A stretch of 64,000 nucleotides of DNA, from assembly GCF_003315245.1 (NCBI RefSeq), contig NZ_QNRT01000004.1:62001-126000 (forward strand). Reading direction: 5' to 3'. The notes under the pieces were generated by a model, which was given only the letters and a program-made list of their open reading frames with translations, had not been told where the DNA came from and did not search any database. A program made the translations under genes and the position numbers. The DNA is from Arenicella xantha (GTDB taxonomy: Bacteria > Pseudomonadota > Gammaproteobacteria > Arenicellales > Arenicellaceae). Below are positions 1 through 7,776 of the stretch, one piece after another. Position 1 is the first letter of the stretch. The number at the start of each line of letters is the position of its first letter.

Positions 1-20
1 GGAGCTCGAAGTGTTAACGG

Positions 21-1541
21 TTAGAAGAATCCTAGCGGATTTGTGTCGTAGCTCACTAGCAGGTTTTTGGTTTGTTGGTAGTGCTCCAAAGCAACTTTAT
101 GCGTGTAACGACCAATTCCTGATTTTTTGTAGCCACCAAATGCAGCATGGGCGGGGTATAGGTGGTAGCAATTTGTCCAGACCCGACCAGCTTGAATGCC
201 TCTGCCCATTCGATACGATAAATTCATATCGCGGGTCCATACACCGGCACCTAAACCAAAGTCACTGTCGTTAGCTATTTCTAATGCTTCTTCCGGCGTT
301 TTAAATGTGGTTACTGATACCACAGGCCCAAATATTTCTTCTTGAAACACTCGCATGTTGTTGCTGCCTTTTAATAAGGTCGGCTCTACGTAATAGCCTG
401 CTTCACAGCCGTCACCAATGTTTGCTGCGTTGCCGCCGGTAATGACCTCGGCGCCTTCTTCAAGGCCAATTTTTATATAATCTAGGATTCGATCAAACTG
501 CTCTTGCGATACTTGCGCGCCCACCATGACATCCGTATCGAGCGGGCTGCCACGCTTGATTTGACTCGCGCGGTCAATCACCATACCGATAAATTCGTCG
601 TAAATTGATTCTTCAATTAGCAACCGAGATGGGCAGGTGCATACTTCGCCTTGGTTAAAGAATGCCAGCACGGCGCCTTCGACACACTTGCTGACAAACT
701 CATCTTCTTGGTTGAGTATATCGGCAAAAAACACATTCGGAGACTTGCCGCCTAGTTCGACCGAAGAGGGGATTAAGCTGGCGGCAGCACATCTTAATAT
801 GTGTTGGCCGACGGGGGTTGACCCAGTGAAGGCAATCTTGGCAATTCGATCGCTAGTGGCTAACGCATTGCCAGCCTCTTCGCCAAACCCGTTAACTACG
901 TTAAGCACGCCTTTTGGCATTATGTCGCCAACTAGTTCCATTAGCATTAAGATTGTTGCCGGCGTTTGTTCTGCTGGTTTTAGCACCACACAATTGCCTG
1001 CTGCTATCGCTGGCGTCAAATTCCAGATAGCCATTAGTAGCGGGAAATTCCATGGAATGATTTGCCCGACCACACCGAGCGGTTCATGGAAGTGATAGGC
1101 CACAGTGTTGTTGTCTAGCTCGCTAATAGAGCCTTCTTGCGCACGCAAACAGCCAGCGTAGTATCGTAGATGGTCGATACAAAGGGGTACATCGGCGTTC
1201 AAAGTTTCTCTAATAGCTTTGCCATTGTCCCACGTTTCGGCCACGGCAAGCGCTTCTAGATGCTGTTCCATCCGGTCAGCAATCTTGAGTAAGATATTCG
1301 ATCGCTCACTAACCGAGGTGCTGCCCCAGGCATCTTTGGCTTCATGTGCCGCATCTAAAGCCAGGTTTATGTCCTGCTCGTCAGACCTAGGTATCTCGCA
1401 GAACGCTTTCCCATTAACAGGCGAGATATTGTCAAAGTATTTCCCATTGACGGGTTTGACCCATTCACCGCCAATGTAATTTTCATAACGTTGTTTGAAA
1501 GAGACAATGGCTCCTTCAGTATTTGGATTTTGATATTGCAT
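21..1541 (-). CDS. NAD-dependent acetaldehyde-type aldehyde dehydrogenase (AldB/ExaC-like)
   Basis: Full-length 506-residue aldehyde dehydrogenase that would oxidise a short aliphatic aldehyde to the acid with NAD(P). The substrate-channel motif PWNFP is at residues 163-167, the general base lies in VELGGKSP (Glu262), and the nucleophile is Cys301 in NQGEVC. The C-terminus ends in NPLGFF, typical of the AldB/ExaC/AcoD acetaldehyde subgroup and its usual ~506-residue size. The ATG is preceded by a strong AAGGAG ribosome site. Its neighbour upstream on the same strand, 238 bases away, is a hybrid histidine kinase of the type often linked to alcohol or aldehyde oxidation, so regulation by that kinase is possible but not shown. 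Family call is firm; the exact substrate is inferred. Confidence 0.93.
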   Translation of the reverse strand: MQYQNPNTEGAIVSFKQRYENYIGGEWVKPVNGKYFDNISPVNGKAFCEIPRSDEQDINLALDAAHEAKDAWGSTSVSERSNILLKIADRMEQHLEALAVAETWDNGKAIRETLNADVPLCIDHLRYYAGCLRAQEGSISELDNNTVAYHFHEPLGVVGQIIPWNFPLLMAIWNLTPAIAAGNCVVLKPAEQTPATILMLMELVGDIMPKGVLNVVNGFGEEAGNALATSDRIAKIAFTGSTPVGQHILRCAAASLIPSSVELGGKSPNVFFADILNQEDEFVSKCVEGAVLAFFNQGEVCTCPSRLLIEESIYDEFIGMVIDRASQIKRGSPLDTDVMVGAQVSQEQFDRILDYIKIGLEEGAEVITGGNAANIGDGCEAGYYVEPTLLKGSNNMRVFQEEIFGPVVSVTTFKTPEEALEIANDSDFGLGAGVWTRDMNLSYRMGRGIQAGRVWTNCYHLYPAHAAFGGYKKSGIGRYTHKVALEHYQQTKNLLVSYDTNPLGFF

Positions 1542-1779
1542 TACTGCGCTCCTTTGATAACTCTATTGATTATTATGGTCAAGGTAAACGGCCTTAACGT
1601 AGTCAGAGTAACGCAGCTAGGGTTGGTAGAAGGTTGGTGCAAAATTGACGCCCGTTTCCGATACGCACAATGATATAGGAGGCGCCAAAACTCGACACGT
1701 GAAGGAGAGAGAGGATACTACGCGTTGAGGAATCGGCAGCTCTTCAGCATGGGTTATCGAGCGCACTTGTTGCAGTGCG

Positions 1780-3528
1780 CTAACTGGATGGTTTTAATCT
1801 GAGAGCGTCGTGTATTACCGCGAGCAATTGTTCAGGGCTCACTGGCTTGTGTAAGAGTTGAAAGCCGCTGTTCACAACTTGCTGCAGTCGTTCTGGGGAG
1901 GTGTCTCCAGTAACAATGATTGATGGAATTTCTTGGTTAAATTCTTCTTGTATTCGTTGGCAGGCATCAGTGCCAACTTTGTCGTTACGTAACCGATAAT
2001 CGGCGATCGTGACGTCTGGTGGTCGGTTTAGTCCGCTCATTAACGCAACCGCCTGGTCCTCTGATTCGGCGCAGAAGACTTGGCATCCCCAAGAAGTTAA
2101 AAGTTTATCCATGCCGTTTAACACGCTTAGATCGTCGTCGATTACTAAGATTGATTTATCCAGCAGGTCTCCAATATTGGCGCTTGTTTCGACCGGCTTT
2201 TGTGAGGCTGTCTCGGTACCGGGTCTTACCTCTAATTTAAACGTAGTCCCATGGCCAACAGCCGTGTCAAACGTTAATGGTAGGTCAAGTAAATCGCATA
2301 GACGTTTGACGATTGCTAGACCCAAGCCAAAGCCCTGATTTCGGTCGCGTTCAGGGTTATGCAGCTGGTAATATTCGGAAAATATATTGTCAGCCTCTTC
2401 GGCCGGAATGCCTGGGCCAGAATCAGATATGCTAATGCACAGATTCCCGTTACGCTTGGAGTTTGCGACGATGGAAATCGTACCGTTTTCGGTATATTTG
2501 ACGGCGTTCGACAGTAGGTTTCGTAATATTCGCATTAAGAGTACTGGGTCCGTATATACGAAATGCTTAGTGTGATCAATCTCGAACTTGATGCCTTTGC
2601 CTTCTGCTTGTGACGAAAACTCTTCGCTAATTTCTTGGAAAAGATCGTGCAATGGTATGTTTTTCTGACTAACTTCTACCACGCCTGCATCCAATTTTGA
2701 CACGTCCAGCAAACTATTAAACGAGTTATTGAGAGCGTTCATTGAGTTGGAAACGCCTTCCAGTAATTGTTGTCCCGTTTCAGTTTTAACATGCTCATGC
2801 AGAGCCGATAGTAGGAGCCCAGTAGTGTGCAATGGTTGTCTTAAGTCATGACTGGCCGCTGCAAGAAATCGATTTTTATCGTCCACGGCTTTTTCGGCCA
2901 CAACTCTTTTTTCTTCGAGGCTTTCGGCTAGATTTTGCTTCTCGAGTTGAACTCTGATTAAGTCCACTACTTCTGTATTTGTTACATTGTAGAGGTAAAG
3001 GATGAAGATATTAAAGAATATCGTCCCGACGCCAAACGATGCATATTGGCCATTGTCGTAAATGAAAAATAGCAGGGGTAAGGAAATGGAGAAGGGTAGC
3101 CAGTACACAAAATACGAAGGGCGGTGCGCCGCTAGGGCGACAGTTCCGGAAACGATTAGAATGAAGTAGACGAAAGAAAACACTAGTAGCAGTAGAGTGT
3201 TTGCTGGAGTGAAAAACATCGGTAGAGCAATGCTCCAAGTTATGCCAGTTAAGGCAACATTGGCCGCGTATAATTTTAGTAATCGGTCAATGTTGTACGA
3301 TGTTACTTCGGCCCGATCAAACATTGGATAGAGCCAAAACCCTCTAAGTGTAACAATCAATAAATTAGGGATCAGGCAAAATATGACTACCGCAGTGGGG
3401 TCATGGCGCCAATAAAAAAACGAAAACGTGAGCACAAGAGTAAGTAGCGCCCAGTTTGGCGTACGACGATTCAGCAAAACCTCAAGGGTTTGTTTTTTGA
3501 CATGAAAATCGATTGGCTTCATCGGCAT
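1780..3528 (-). CDS. Membrane hybrid sensor histidine kinase / response regulator
   Basis: 582 residues. About six hydrophobic membrane segments fill residues 26-180, with no recognisable periplasmic sensor domain. A short coiled linker leads to HisKA with the phospho-acceptor His227 in SHDLRQPLH. The HATPase domain has its N-box around 339-343 (NAVKY), G1 DSGPGIP at 369-375 and G2 GFGLGLAIV at 399-407. The receiver domain (458-575) has acidic residues DDD 464-466, phospho-acceptor Asp510 in IADYRL and Lys561. The SHDLRQPLH plus ADYRL signature is shared by the ErcS-prime type of hybrid kinase. It probably signals through a separate output regulator, since no DNA-binding domain is fused. A hairpin overlaps its stop codon at 1760-1781 but has no T tract. 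Confidence 0.93.
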   Translation of the reverse strand: MPMKPIDFHVKKQTLEVLLNRRTPNWALLTLVLTFSFFYWRHDPTAVVIFCLIPNLLIVTLRGFWLYPMFDRAEVTSYNIDRLLKLYAANVALTGITWSIALPMFFTPANTLLLLVFSFVYFILIVSGTVALAAHRPSYFVYWLPFSISLPLLFFIYDNGQYASFGVGTIFFNIFILYLYNVTNTEVVDLIRVQLEKQNLAESLEEKRVVAEKAVDDKNRFLAAASHDLRQPLHTTGLLLSALHEHVKTETGQQLLEGVSNSMNALNNSFNSLLDVSKLDAGVVEVSQKNIPLHDLFQEISEEFSSQAEGKGIKFEIDHTKHFVYTDPVLLMRILRNLLSNAVKYTENGTISIVANSKRNGNLCISISDSGPGIPAEEADNIFSEYYQLHNPERDRNQGFGLGLAIVKRLCDLLDLPLTFDTAVGHGTTFKLEVRPGTETASQKPVETSANIGDLLDKSILVIDDDLSVLNGMDKLLTSWGCQVFCAESEDQAVALMSGLNRPPDVTIADYRLRNDKVGTDACQRIQEEFNQEIPSIIVTGDTSPERLQQVVNSGFQLLHKPVSPEQLLAVIHDALRLKPSS

Positions 3529-3951
3529 GTTGAATTACCTTGGTGTCCGTTCGTTAGGTTTGCACGTTGTTATGCTACTAACCTGTCTGTTGGAAGGTGC
3601 GATCCGAATGCAGTGGCCGTGATAGTAGTTAAGTATCATGTGTTTTTTACTGCATTTAGTAACACCGCTTGATTGAAATTTTTAGACCCGCAAGCAGTAA
3701 GCGCAAAGATAAGTGTAGATTAGTTCAAATCGAGCAACAACTAGACTTATGGCCACCTCTCGGGGTAAGGGCAATAAGGCATTAGTGAGTGCGCGCGCGC
3801 TCTTTTTTCCGTCAAGCCGAATCGATTTTTAGCCGCGCGTCTATACTAGTCGTTTGATTGTTAAATTTGGCCTTGAAAAACTAGCTTCAAGGTAAATTGC
3901 TTGGAGTATTAGCTCGTATGACGGAGTGTTAAATTGATCGACCTTGGCGTT
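3529..3951. other. Gene-free gap between kinase and membrane response regulator
   Basis: About 420 bases with no convincing reading frame. It should hold the minus-strand promoter of the histidine kinase, but no clear -35/-10 pair could be picked out. The only structured element is a GC-rich hairpin with a T tract on the plus strand (3787-3808), described separately. Confidence 0.5.
3787..3808 (+). terminator. Plus-strand terminator-like hairpin with no plus-strand gene
   Basis: GAGTGCGCGCGCGCTC (3787-3802) folds into a six-pair stem (including one G-T pair) with a GCGC loop, followed by six T residues at 3803-3808. The T tract is on the plus strand although both neighbouring genes are on the minus strand. 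It may end an antisense or small RNA, or be chance. Confidence 0.4.
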
Positions 3952-5292
3952 CTATCTTGGCTGTAATGTAGCGGTGATTCGATTGTTTGCCGCCGCAACT
4001 GCGTTCCATTCAGTTGAGCTGGTGGTTCGGTCTAGCTGCGGGTATTGATATGACGGTGCTGATACGCCGAGCGCGATAAGGTCTAACCGAAGGTCGCCAC
4101 GTTCAATAATGTCCGCGGAGTCAATCATATTGGCAAATTGAACTGAGGTATCTGTTGAGCTGGTGTAGGTGCGCGATGTATCGCTAATTAACTGGCATTG
4201 GGTCACTGGTAGTGGCTCGCTTGGTAAAATTAGTGAGCCACTAGCATCTGCTTCAGTGCAAAAATTACCATGGTGCAGCTCCAACGATAAGGTTCCTTTA
4301 AAATTAGTTTGATCGAGTGAATCGAGCAGGTCGCTGACGAGTCTGATGCGGTCTCCCGATAGCGCTTGTTCGGCAAAGCCAAACTGTGACTGAAGGTTGA
4401 GGTTGTTCAGTTGAACCTCGAAGTCTGAACTGGAGCTGCTCCCTTCTGGTCTTGCGCTAGTGTCATCTATCGGAGCGTGTATTGATTCTATTTCAGCGGC
4501 TTGATTTGATGCTGATGCGGCGCGTAACTGACTCACTTCTTGGCGAAGTTTTATCATTTCAATCAGGCTAAATAGCGCTAATGCTGTAAGAATTCCGATG
4601 CCGATATACATCCAGTTTGGCTGTTTTGAGCGTGGCTTAGATCGTAGTTCACTTAGGAGTTTGGTGTTTGCTGTTTGTTGCTGCTTTTGGTGGCGAGCGA
4701 CATCATCTCGTACCACGCGAAATTCTCGCATGAACCGATTAATTAGCACGCGAGTATTATCTTGAATTTCGCGTCTAACACGACGTTGTTGAATATCCAT
4801 CGAACTTGCTACTTGATCTCTGATCGCCGCAAGATCGGGCGTTAGCTCAGTGTGATGGAGGGGCTCGATTGTCGCCCCTTGCCCGTCATGTTCGATCGGC
4901 GGAATATCGCCGAGCAGTGTTCCAACATTGACATGCTTCACGACCCTGTCCACATCTAAGTCGGTCATTATGTCTTTGGAAAGCACGTCAATAGCGCCAG
5001 CGGCACGTGCCTGACGAACGTATTCGTCGCCAGATTCGGCGGTGTACATCGATATCGGGATGTTACTAGTGGCGGGGTTTGATTTGATTATCTTGATCGC
5101 TTCTAAGCCGTTCATGCCGCGCATCGAGTGATCCATGAAAATTACGTCTGGAATGCGATACGATAGATAGCTCAAGGCATCCTCAGCCGAGAATGCTAGA
5201 TCAATACTCAGGTCGTAACGTTGAAGTATTCGCTTCAACTTAAAGTGAGCAGTTTTAGAGTCATCAACGATGAGTGCGGTTTTAGTGGGCAT
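3952..5292 (-). CDS. Membrane-anchored response regulator with periplasmic C-terminal domain
   Basis: 446 residues with an unusual layout. Residues 5-120 are a CheY-like receiver with the acidic pair Asp10/Asp11 in LIVDDS, phospho-acceptor Asp54 in FMDHSM, Thr84 and Lys106. Residues 150-215 are polar and helical. One strong membrane span follows at about 227-247 (YIGIGILTALALFSLIEM). A Ser-rich linker (285-290) leads to a 150-residue C-terminal domain with two cysteines (345, 366) that could form a disulfide. No DNA-binding or enzymatic output domain is visible. If the receiver is cytoplasmic, the C-terminal part is periplasmic, so phosphorylation might be read across the membrane. The C-terminal domain is not recognised; a loose OmpA/MotB-like resemblance in the FAEQALSG region is weak. 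The start codon has only a weak ribosome site. Confidence 0.85.
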   Translation of the reverse strand: MPTKTALIVDDSKTAHFKLKRILQRYDLSIDLAFSAEDALSYLSYRIPDVIFMDHSMRGMNGLEAIKIIKSNPATSNIPISMYTAESGDEYVRQARAAGAIDVLSKDIMTDLDVDRVVKHVNVGTLLGDIPPIEHDGQGATIEPLHHTELTPDLAAIRDQVASSMDIQQRRVRREIQDNTRVLINRFMREFRVVRDDVARHQKQQQTANTKLLSELRSKPRSKQPNWMYIGIGILTALALFSLIEMIKLRQEVSQLRAASASNQAAEIESIHAPIDDTSARPEGSSSSSDFEVQLNNLNLQSQFGFAEQALSGDRIRLVSDLLDSLDQTNFKGTLSLELHHGNFCTEADASGSLILPSEPLPVTQCQLISDTSRTYTSSTDTSVQFANMIDSADIIERGDLRLDLIALGVSAPSYQYPQLDRTTSSTEWNAVAAANNRITATLQPR

Positions 5293-5307
5293 GCCTGTAC
5301 TCGAGTG

Positions 5308-5337
5308 AATCGGCGTGTGAGCCGATTTTTGTTTTTT
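5308..5337 (+). terminator. Plus-strand terminator-like hairpin upstream of the membrane response regulator
   Basis: AATCGGC (5308-5314) pairs with GCCGATT (5321-5327) around a six-base loop, and is followed by a T-rich run to 5337. The orientation is plus strand, opposite to the flanking genes. On the minus strand the same hairpin would sit about 16 bases before the start codon at 5292, so it could alternatively be a leader structure. Confidence 0.5.
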
Positions 5338-5416
5338 ATTATTATCCTACCCAGTATAGCGTCTTAAGTTTTGCACAGGATGGCTAAATGGGCAAGGTGG
5401 AACTGTCGCGTTATGG

Positions 5417-6160
5417 TCACCGCTGGGGCTTTGATCGAATTAGGTAATAAAACGACGCGGCCGACAAACCGGACGAGGCGAAGAGAAGCAGCATTATCAT
5501 AATCTGGTAGCGTACCGCTATTAATGGTGATACGCCGGAGAGGATTTGCCCAGTCATCATGCCAGGCAGAGAGACTAAACCGACAGCAAATAAGGAATTG
5601 ATGGTCGGAATCAATGTGGCCGAATATGCAATTTGGCGAGCTTGTGTCTCGCTTTGATTTGCTAGTTCTGCATAGAATCGTTCGGCAAATAGACTGATTG
5701 CATTCATTCCTACCGCAAAGATCATTCCGGCCAGTGGAATTACTAAGTTGGGTTGGAACCATGGCTGGCTGTCTAAAACAAATTGCGTGGTTAGAATAAG
5801 TAGCGCAACATTTACTATGAAGGTCGCGAGTAGTGCGCGCCAATATAAGTTTATGCGCCGGTTTGGTACTGAACGCAAAGCAATCCATGCCGATACGAGT
5901 AACATGATAGTCAAGGCACCGAGTACCAGAGCGGCTTGTTTGGTGGTAAACAAATAGGTCAGTGCGTAGCCAATTGCGATTAGTTGCAACACCATTCGAG
6001 CCAAGGCATATAGCGCGGTTTTCGCACCGGCGGACCAAAACCATAAAAGTCCGATTACCAGCAAGCTAGGTATCAGGATGATGACTAGATTAACAATTGG
6101 GATGGTTTGCATACGCGTGAATTTTGCTAACGCAGTGGCGGTCAACGGGAGGTTGAGCAT
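5417..6160 (-). CDS. FetB/YbbM-like (UPF0014) ABC transporter permease
   Basis: 247-residue, highly hydrophobic protein with about seven membrane segments. The conserved family block VSLPGMMTGQILSG lies near residues 196-209 and is followed by PLIAVRYQIM, the hallmark of the UPF0014/FetB family. E. coli FetB works with the ATPase FetA in iron homeostasis and resistance to oxidative stress. No FetA-type ATPase is adjacent, which is odd for this family; the partner may be elsewhere. The first ATG at 6160 has a poor ribosome site; an internal ATG at 6112 (MQTIPIVNLV) would also give a complete protein. Two overlapping open frames in this region are shadows. Confidence 0.88.
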   Translation of the reverse strand: MLNLPLTATALAKFTRMQTIPIVNLVIILIPSLLVIGLLWFWSAGAKTALYALARMVLQLIAIGYALTYLFTTKQAALVLGALTIMLLVSAWIALRSVPNRRINLYWRALLATFIVNVALLILTTQFVLDSQPWFQPNLVIPLAGMIFAVGMNAISLFAERFYAELANQSETQARQIAYSATLIPTINSLFAVGLVSLPGMMTGQILSGVSPLIAVRYQIMIMLLLFASSGLSAASFYYLIRSKPQR

Positions 6161-6256
6161 ACCGCAGCGTGCGATGAGTACAAGTCTAGCTTGGTTTGTT
6201 TGCTGGAATTAACGGTAAGTCAATCGCTATGCAAGATGATCGCCGATATTAAATTG

Positions 6257-6295
6257 AAAAAGGCCGCGGCACGCAAAGGAGTAACGTACCGCGGC
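6257..6295 (-). terminator. Minus-strand terminator-like hairpin
   Basis: Read on the minus strand, GCCGCGG (6295-6289) pairs with CCGCGGC (6269-6263) around a 19-base loop that can add three more pairs, followed by a short T run (6261-6257). It lies upstream of the FetB-like gene, so it would end a transcript arriving from 6.4-6.8 kb, where no intact gene is seen. Confidence 0.45.
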
Positions 6296-6396
6296 TAAAA
6301 CTTTAAAATCGCTTACAATATGCCGATGTTGCCACCATGCGATCTTGGCGCACTAGATATCCAGAAGCTAAGATCATAAGTGCAGTATCGAAATGC

Positions 6397-6567
6397 CTAT
6401 TGGCAACTATTGGCATGCTTCATCACAGCCTCGGTGAATTGGTCGAGGGTTGAAGTCGTGGCCGAGTATTCTTTCGCTTTATGTCCAAGTTCAGCAAGCC
6501 CCCTTTCGGCCTGCGGTGTGACTCCATTGAGTTGTCTGAAATTAGTAGTCTGGTTTATTGTGCGAGA
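6397..6567 (-). pseudogene. Possible remnant of a small minus-strand gene
   Basis: Between an in-frame TAA (6570-6568) and a TAG (6399-6397) there is an open minus-strand frame of 56 codons. Its product is rich in Ala, Glu, Lys and Gln with an amphipathic helical look (for example LAELGHKAKEYSATT), like the tail of a phasin-type or other helical protein. There is no ATG, GTG or TTG near its beginning, and a terminator-like hairpin lies about 100 bases downstream. A decayed gene, or one read through a frameshift, would explain this; chance remains possible. Confidence 0.25.
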
Positions 6568-6747
6568 TTAATTAGTGAGCGGCAGATCGCTGGTGACGGG
6601 GTCTTCCGCGCGCTTATTGCGTGATAGTTCCCTTTTAGTTTCCGTTATTGGTGACTGCTCGGTTGCAAACCTAGGTTAGCCATATGACTATTCAAACAGA
6701 CTTGTTAATGTGAGTCAATAATATGTTATTACCAATTTAATTGAGTG

Positions 6748-6758
6748 TGGTCATACAA
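6748..6758. promoter_or_regulatory. FadR/GntR-type operator, copy 1
   Basis: TGGTCATACAA matches the TNGTNNNACNA operator pattern of FadR-subfamily GntR regulators at every fixed position. A 12-base core (TGGTCATACAAT) recurs inverted at 6813-6824. It lies 221 bases before the start of the GntR regulator gene, so autoregulation is the simplest reading. Confidence 0.65.
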
Positions 6759-6813
6759 TTCTGTAAACTTTTTGCAATTGAGGGCTGTTTGATGTGTTGG
6801 CGACGCGGTAATA

Positions 6814-6824
6814 TTGTATGACCA
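6814..6824. promoter_or_regulatory. FadR/GntR-type operator, copy 2 (inverted)
   Basis: TTGTATGACCA also fits TNGTNNNACNA and is the exact reverse complement of copy 1. The centres are 66 bases apart, which could allow two bound dimers to interact by looping. Nearest downstream gene is the GntR regulator at 6979. Confidence 0.65.
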
Positions 6825-6978
6825 ATGTTGCCATTAGTGATTTGCAGTTCTTGCTATAGCACAGTGTTTTTGTTAAGTATTTGAGTGGGCCGCCGACTCG
6901 TGTGCGAGTGTTAAAGTGAGTAATAGGTGGCCTAAGACAAACTTACCTAACCAATAATTAGAGTGTGGAGCTCATTGC

Positions 6979-7737
6979 ATGGCCGGTCAACAAAGATTAT
7001 ATCGACGAGTGTTTGATCAGATTACGACTCTGATCGAGTCTGGAGAATTTAACCCTGGTAGCCGCTTACCAACCGAGCGAGAGCTTGCTGAACGGTTTGG
7101 CGTGAGTCGTCCAACGGTGAGGGAGGCTATCATTGCCTTGGAGGCGACTAATCGAGTGTCTGTTAAGACCGGATCAGGTGTTTATGTACTCGAGCAGCTC
7201 GGACGAGGTGCGATATTTAATAGTGAAGTTAGTCCATTTGAAGTGCTCGAAGCCAGAGTGCTGCTCGAGGGCGAATCTGCCGCATTGGCCGCGAAGATGA
7301 TTACCGATGATCAGCTAGCTCTTTTGAATGAAGCATTCGGTGAGCTAGCTAAAGAGGACGCTGATACTAGCTTTTCTTCGGCAGATGCTGATCGTAAGTT
7401 TCACACTATCATCGCCAATGCGACACACAATCGGGTTCTCGCTAAGCAGATTCATGACCTGTGGGAAATTCAGGAGAGCCTAGATCATATAAAACGAGCG
7501 CATCAGGCCGTTTGTGCGACTGAAGGCGCCAAGCGCATTAGCGAACACAAGGCTATTCTAGATGCGATTAGCCGGCATGACTCACGTGCAGCTCGAACGG
7601 CGATGCGAGGTCATTTCTCGAATATGTTAGAGACGATGCACGCCGATATGGAGCAGCAAGCGGTGGAAGAAGCGCGTGTCAAAGGCAGTCAAATGCGTGA
7701 GCGTTTTAGTCTCGGCGTATTTACCACCGGCGAGTAA
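6979..7737 (+). CDS. FadR-subfamily GntR transcriptional regulator
   Basis: 252 residues. The winged helix at about 6-72 contains the GntR signature GSRLPTERELAERFGVSR with PTVREA directly after. The FCD ligand-binding domain spans about 86-218, with likely metal ligands Asp138, His142, His190 and His212. It most resembles regulators of sugar-acid or hexuronate metabolism (UxuR/ExuR/LgoR group), but no such catabolic genes are nearby, so the inducer cannot be named. It probably controls its own promoter through the two TNGTNNNACNA sites at 6748 and 6814. It converges with the channel gene 39 bases downstream. Confidence 0.93.
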   Translation: MAGQQRLYRRVFDQITTLIESGEFNPGSRLPTERELAERFGVSRPTVREAIIALEATNRVSVKTGSGVYVLEQLGRGAIFNSEVSPFEVLEARVLLEGESAALAAKMITDDQLALLNEAFGELAKEDADTSFSSADADRKFHTIIANATHNRVLAKQIHDLWEIQESLDHIKRAHQAVCATEGAKRISEHKAILDAISRHDSRAARTAMRGHFSNMLETMHADMEQQAVEEARVKGSQMRERFSLGVFTTGE

Positions 7738-7776
7738 GCAATCGGCTTTTTGTGGTTAATCGGGAGCGCCAATAAT

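Larger units (their letters stand above)
6161..6978. other. Long gap holding GntR operators and a possible decayed minus-strand gene
   Basis: About 820 bases separate the FetB-like gene from the GntR regulator. It contains a minus-strand terminator-like hairpin (6263-6295), an open minus-strand frame without a start codon (6397-6567) and two inverted FadR-type operator copies (6748-6758, 6814-6824). These are listed separately. The short plus-strand open frame at 6380-6571 overlaps the minus-strand one and has no gene-like features. Confidence 0.6.

Noticed and set aside
637-1095. Plus-strand open frame opposite the aldehyde dehydrogenase
   Set aside because: The minus strand codes for intact catalytic motifs; the plus-strand product is low-complexity Ser/Pro/Thr-rich.
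1760-1781. Perfect eight-pair hairpin AGCGCACT/AGTGCGCT at the end of the hybrid kinase gene
   Set aside because: No T tract follows on either strand, so it is not called as an intrinsic terminator, though it may stabilise the mRNA end.
5364-6044. A second long minus-strand open frame overlapping the FetB-like gene
   Set aside because: It is in another frame of a well-recognised membrane permease, has no family features and a Cys/Arg/His-rich, Ser-rich product typical of a shadow frame.
6380-6571. Plus-strand 63-codon frame in the gap near the GntR regulator
   Set aside because: No ribosome site and no gene-like composition; it is the complement of the more protein-like minus-strand frame.
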